This document shows, in pieces, positions 62,401 through 64,000 of a DNA stretch of 64,000 bases; position 1 is the first letter of the stretch; each line of letters opens with the position of its first letter. Both the position numbers and the translations under genes were made by a program. Under the pieces are notes generated by a model. It had not been told where the DNA came from. It saw only the letters and a program-made list of their open reading frames with translations, and made no database searches. The DNA comes from Phycisphaerales bacterium (lineage in GTDB: Bacteria > Planctomycetota > Phycisphaerae > Phycisphaerales > SM1A02). Where the stretch lies: assembly GCA_030748575.1 (NCBI GenBank), contig JASMLR010000001.1, forward strand, positions 62,001-126,000, in the 5' to 3' direction.

Positions 62401-64000
62401 CCAGCCGCAGGCTGCTGGTAGTACCACGGACGGCGTGTCCTGGGCGCAGTGCCCACCCGCCGCGTGCTGCGTGCCGAGCGGCCTGTGCTACGACGACTAC
62501 ACGCAGGCGCAGTGTGAGCAGGAACTGGGCGGAGATTGGTATCAGGGTCTTGCCTGCGGCGATGCTGCAGTGCCGTGCACGACGTTTGGCGGGGCGAATC
62601 CCTGCGTGGATGCAGCCCTTCAGGTGACGTATCACGCCAGCATCAACGAACCGCCAGCTGGGGGCACGCCTCCCACCCTGCCGATCGACCCCTGCCGGCT
62701 CGACCGCACCCAGATCGACGTGAACGCCCAGACCGGCGTGGTCAGCGGCGTGTCCTGGGACAATGTGGAGGCCACGATCACGGATGGCAATGTGACCCAG
62801 CCGGAGGAATTGATTCTCCGGTACTGGTTCGCCACCGTGCCTGGCGGGCCGCCCGATGAGTTTGTTGATGTGCGGCCCTTTGCCGACCCCGCAACGACGG
62901 TGGACTGCGGACCGACCGTGGCGCCACCGCTTCCGCTGGGTCCGTCCAGTGGAAGCTGCGGGATCGCCGGCGCGCGATACGTGCCGACGCAGAACGGCGT
63001 CACGGCCATTCCCCTGGAGTTCCTCGTGCAGCATGACCTGGTGCCCGGCGCCGATGCCTGCTGGCTCGCGGGGGGCTCCTTTGGCGTCTTTGTTGAGGAC
63101 GACGGCGGATACGGCGCTGTGGCGTCCACGGGGGCGTGCTGCGTGGGCGGTCTCTGCATAGAGACCAATCCCTTCGATTGCCTGGCCCTGGCCGGGTTCA
63201 CCCTCTCGGAAGACTACTGGTCGAGTGACGCAGACCCGAGCAATGATCCGGATCCCGATGGCGGCGAGCGGATGTGGAAGCGAACCGCCGCGTCATCCGG
63301 GTTCTTCATGGGTATCGGGACGACCTGCGACCAGCGAGATTGGTGCCGTCCGACGGCGCCCTGCTGCTACGACCTGGCCAGTGGTGAGCGAACGTGCTCG
63401 GTGCTGACCCCGGACGACTGCTGGACGGTGGGCACGACTTTGGGCAACGCCGACGCCGACTATGGGGTGGACTGGGGAACGATCGGGCAGGAGGGGGCGT
63501 TTGTCGATGCGACGACGCTCGACGGGACGCCCTGGTCTGATCTGGACGAGGCCGCCTGGGGTTTCGGGTGTGACTGGCCGACCTGTTTCGTCGAGGACCC
63601 GGCCGCGACGAGCATCGCCACGGCGGCGTGCTGTGTGCGCACGAGCGACGACACGTTCTGCACCGATCTCACCGAAGAGGCGTGCGCCGAGTTCGGCGTG
63701 GCCACCGGTTGGGAGACATCCTGGTCCGTGCAGGGTTCGTGTGATCAGATTCCCTGCGGCTCCTTCGGCGACGTTGCGTGGGGGGGCCCGCTTGGCGCCT
63801 GCTGCTATCAGTACGAAGGCGGGTCCGTGAACTGCGAGTCGGACCTCACGTTCGATGAGTGCATGAACACGTACCTCACGCCGGATGATCCCACCTTGAT
63901 TCCCAACTACATTCAGTTCCGACCCGGCGAGGCCTGCGGCCCATCCTCCGACTGCGATCTGGCGGACCCGCCGGACGAATTGGGGGCGTGCTGCATGTCC
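59438..64000 (+). CDS. giant exported GACC-repeat protein with reprolysin-like pseudoprotease domain, 3' end cut
   Basis: An open frame of 1521 codons from an ATG at 59438 to the window end. It starts with a signal peptide (HVALAGVFLTVCAVTTPSWA). Residues about 30-250 are Ala/Asp-rich. At least ten Cys-rich modules of the type GACC-x(n)-C-x(n)-C-x-GG-xW-xG-C begin near 60221, 60467, 60689, 61205, 62459, 63131, 63356, 63623, 63794 and 63985. Residues about 514-830 resemble an M12-type metalloprotease: RIVIDTDTWYLERF, GYDMVLLLSG and the Met-turn TIMSNCYLCEGG (Met794). Where HExxH is expected the sequence reads QAVAM (741-745), so it is catalytically dead. An Ig-like segment with DVLANDL follows. 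It is probably a disulfide-rich surface or matrix protein. Confidence 0.8.
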   Translation, partial: MRHVALAGVFLTVCAVTTPSWAAGRDRVEIESPLRLSTHAADYDAAPSKASVLRMDSAAVGTLWGASTVSLRNIPMPAGPDVDLELERVANPIEATWLLGDNGFGGVQRTWVPAADVVLLAGHLAGRPDRRAFIGVSNTAAQGWIETDDGLHLLSTPPDGGPTLLYRVGSERGGIDIAPPPPAESGLVRATADSGLVGSSSRVSPAETTAKPLTDTERILDALADPDSSLYGTVSGETILRLLDVPVDGDRAMVDVEDAPFGACCLAPGVCIQETEAVCAALCPGSTEGDLMFDFCGNPSDPTDPPPCWLGEGVPCDERWVCYESAEDDPDTPDEEPWTGNWVGACCYPDPANDGETLFEDKMACECAMLGGRFVAVPAFCLGEYLPEQTPAENFVSVAEIEAIDGMENVDFCSLPAGACCVEQNVVCADVIDDEVVQEFFERIGCLYIPQVLCEDADIMTATFSGTGGPGLFIKECFPCSYDVIGPDDAFLCNVEVEDNTQAPLSPKGVRCQTPRIVIDTDTWYLERFNGDVGAAQAYATLLMASSAFMFERDALVRLQIGELLLRSSGVPPSLNNQTPRPVLNPYLPGACCAGGVCHENLSYGDCISEFLQGEWQGPGSSCWEQSTDCVGDPINPDDPRPWTITSTLSNMNAEWTTGTAGQLGIGYDMVLLLSGFPYERSEHLEPTWGVVTQGMASGNATMCTTQFNPFAVAAVQGSFPYPGTSFESDDVNWDPVMVSQAVAMTIGVSVTRAYGYDRCIGLPCEYGAGAKADCDLQLALPDYGDGKMPPTIMSNCYLCEGGTANFQLRFRSEIAARIYARLANLDCVAAGSTTAGPHEVPDPASPSDSVVVPLAADDVFRVLGASPQYYDVLANDLAIECSALSDGDLEIHSLYAPADADALPDPLPVDPGGLPTATTAVTLQGGTVDIAIDPATGQQVVLYTPPAGGMCGMDVFMYLPQSSETDPDTGNTVWRLADAVATVSLIRQPQAAGSTTDGVSWAQCPPAACCVPSGLCYDDYTQAQCEQELGGDWYQGLACGDAAVPCTTFGGANPCVDAALQVTYHASINEPPAGGTPPTLPIDPCRLDRTQIDVNAQTGVVSGVSWDNVEATITDGNVTQPEELILRYWFATVPGGPPDEFVDVRPFADPATTVDCGPTVAPPLPLGPSSGSCGIAGARYVPTQNGVTAIPLEFLVQHDLVPGADACWLAGGSFGVFVEDDGGYGAVASTGACCVGGLCIETNPFDCLALAGFTLSEDYWSSDADPSNDPDPDGGERMWKRTAASSGFFMGIGTTCDQRDWCRPTAPCCYDLASGERTCSVLTPDDCWTVGTTLGNADADYGVDWGTIGQEGAFVDATTLDGTPWSDLDEAAWGFGCDWPTCFVEDPAATSIATAACCVRTSDDTFCTDLTEEACAEFGVATGWETSWSVQGSCDQIPCGSFGDVAWGGPLGACCYQYEGGSVNCESDLTFDECMNTYLTPDDPTLIPNYIQFRPGEACGPSSDCDLADPPDELGACCMS

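Overview
The window is a dense, G+C-rich (about two thirds by eye) chromosomal segment that looks like a planctomycete of the Phycisphaerae type. The pointers are three secreted proteins ending in a PAPG-x-LLGLAGLAGRRRR sorting tail, a very large Cys-rich 'GACC' repeat protein, a haem-binding planctomycete-type cytochrome domain, menaquinone synthesis through MqnA, and a peptidoglycan set (MurG, FtsW, Alr, AnmK). No rRNA, CRISPR array, transposase or phage gene was seen. There are three tRNAs: Asn(GTT), Leu(CAG) and Lys(CTT). About 57 protein genes are supported, two of them cut by the window edges.

Layout. 1-2062: minus-strand beta-oxidation cluster resembling the phenylacetate lower pathway (FlK-like thioesterase, PaaF-like, PaaG-like, start of a 3-hydroxyacyl-CoA dehydrogenase). 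2105-8471: degenerate alpha/beta hydrolase and Rid protein, fumarase C, HEAT lipoprotein, TPR protein, ribosomal protein bS18. 8588-13196: class I amidotransferase, YgfZ-like protein, 54-residue membrane protein, HMG-CoA lyase, then a GGDEF protein and its overlapping partner. 13297-17298: murG and ftsW, divergent from miaB. 17327-19770: two tandem paralogous sorted-surface genes, each with its own promoter, leader and terminator. 19951-25000: TPR-sulfotransferase with rho, psuG with a DEAD-box helicase. 25120-31459: alr, mqnA with a sigma-like protein, rplM-rpsI, CPBP protease. 31463-38456: mrp, cytochrome-domain protein, sat-cysC, pseudopilin, rpmE-prfA, tRNA-Asn. 38722-49675: membrane proteins, a DUF2617-like protein, an unusual family 4 uracil-DNA glycosylase, dtd with a Memo-like protein, a DUF1573-ankyrin fusion, an M32 carboxypeptidase, a DegP-like protease, anmK. 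49784-56275: UDP-glucuronate decarboxylase, recA, tRNA-Leu, cysteine desulfurase, tRNA-Lys, and an overlapping trio of cold-shock-like protein, rRNA methyltransferase and transglutaminase lipoprotein. 56338-64000: an XRE/TPR regulator in one operon with a third sorted protein, a class II amidotransferase, and the giant GACC protein running off the end.

How the genes work together. sat and cysC make PAPS, which the TPR-sulfotransferase could use to sulfate exported sugars or proteins; the UDP-glucuronate decarboxylase supplies UDP-xylose for the same envelope. MurG, FtsW, Alr and AnmK build or recycle peptidoglycan. RplM-RpsI, RpmE-PrfA, RpsR, MiaB, Dtd, Rho, the DEAD-box helicase and the RsmB-like enzyme serve translation and RNA. 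Signals are readable: TTGACA-N16-TATCCT lies before both rplM and rpmE, and at least four genes have a TAnnnT hexamer 6-7 bases before ATG with no Shine-Dalgarno, which suggests leaderless mRNAs.

The most interesting points are a reprolysin-like domain without its HExxH inside the GACC protein; a family 4 uracil-DNA glycosylase that has lost three of four iron-sulfur cysteines; a Memo-like protein and an Mrp protein that have lost metal ligands; and the two-gene operon of an XRE/TPR regulator with a sorted surface protein, next to a region rich in perfect dyads.
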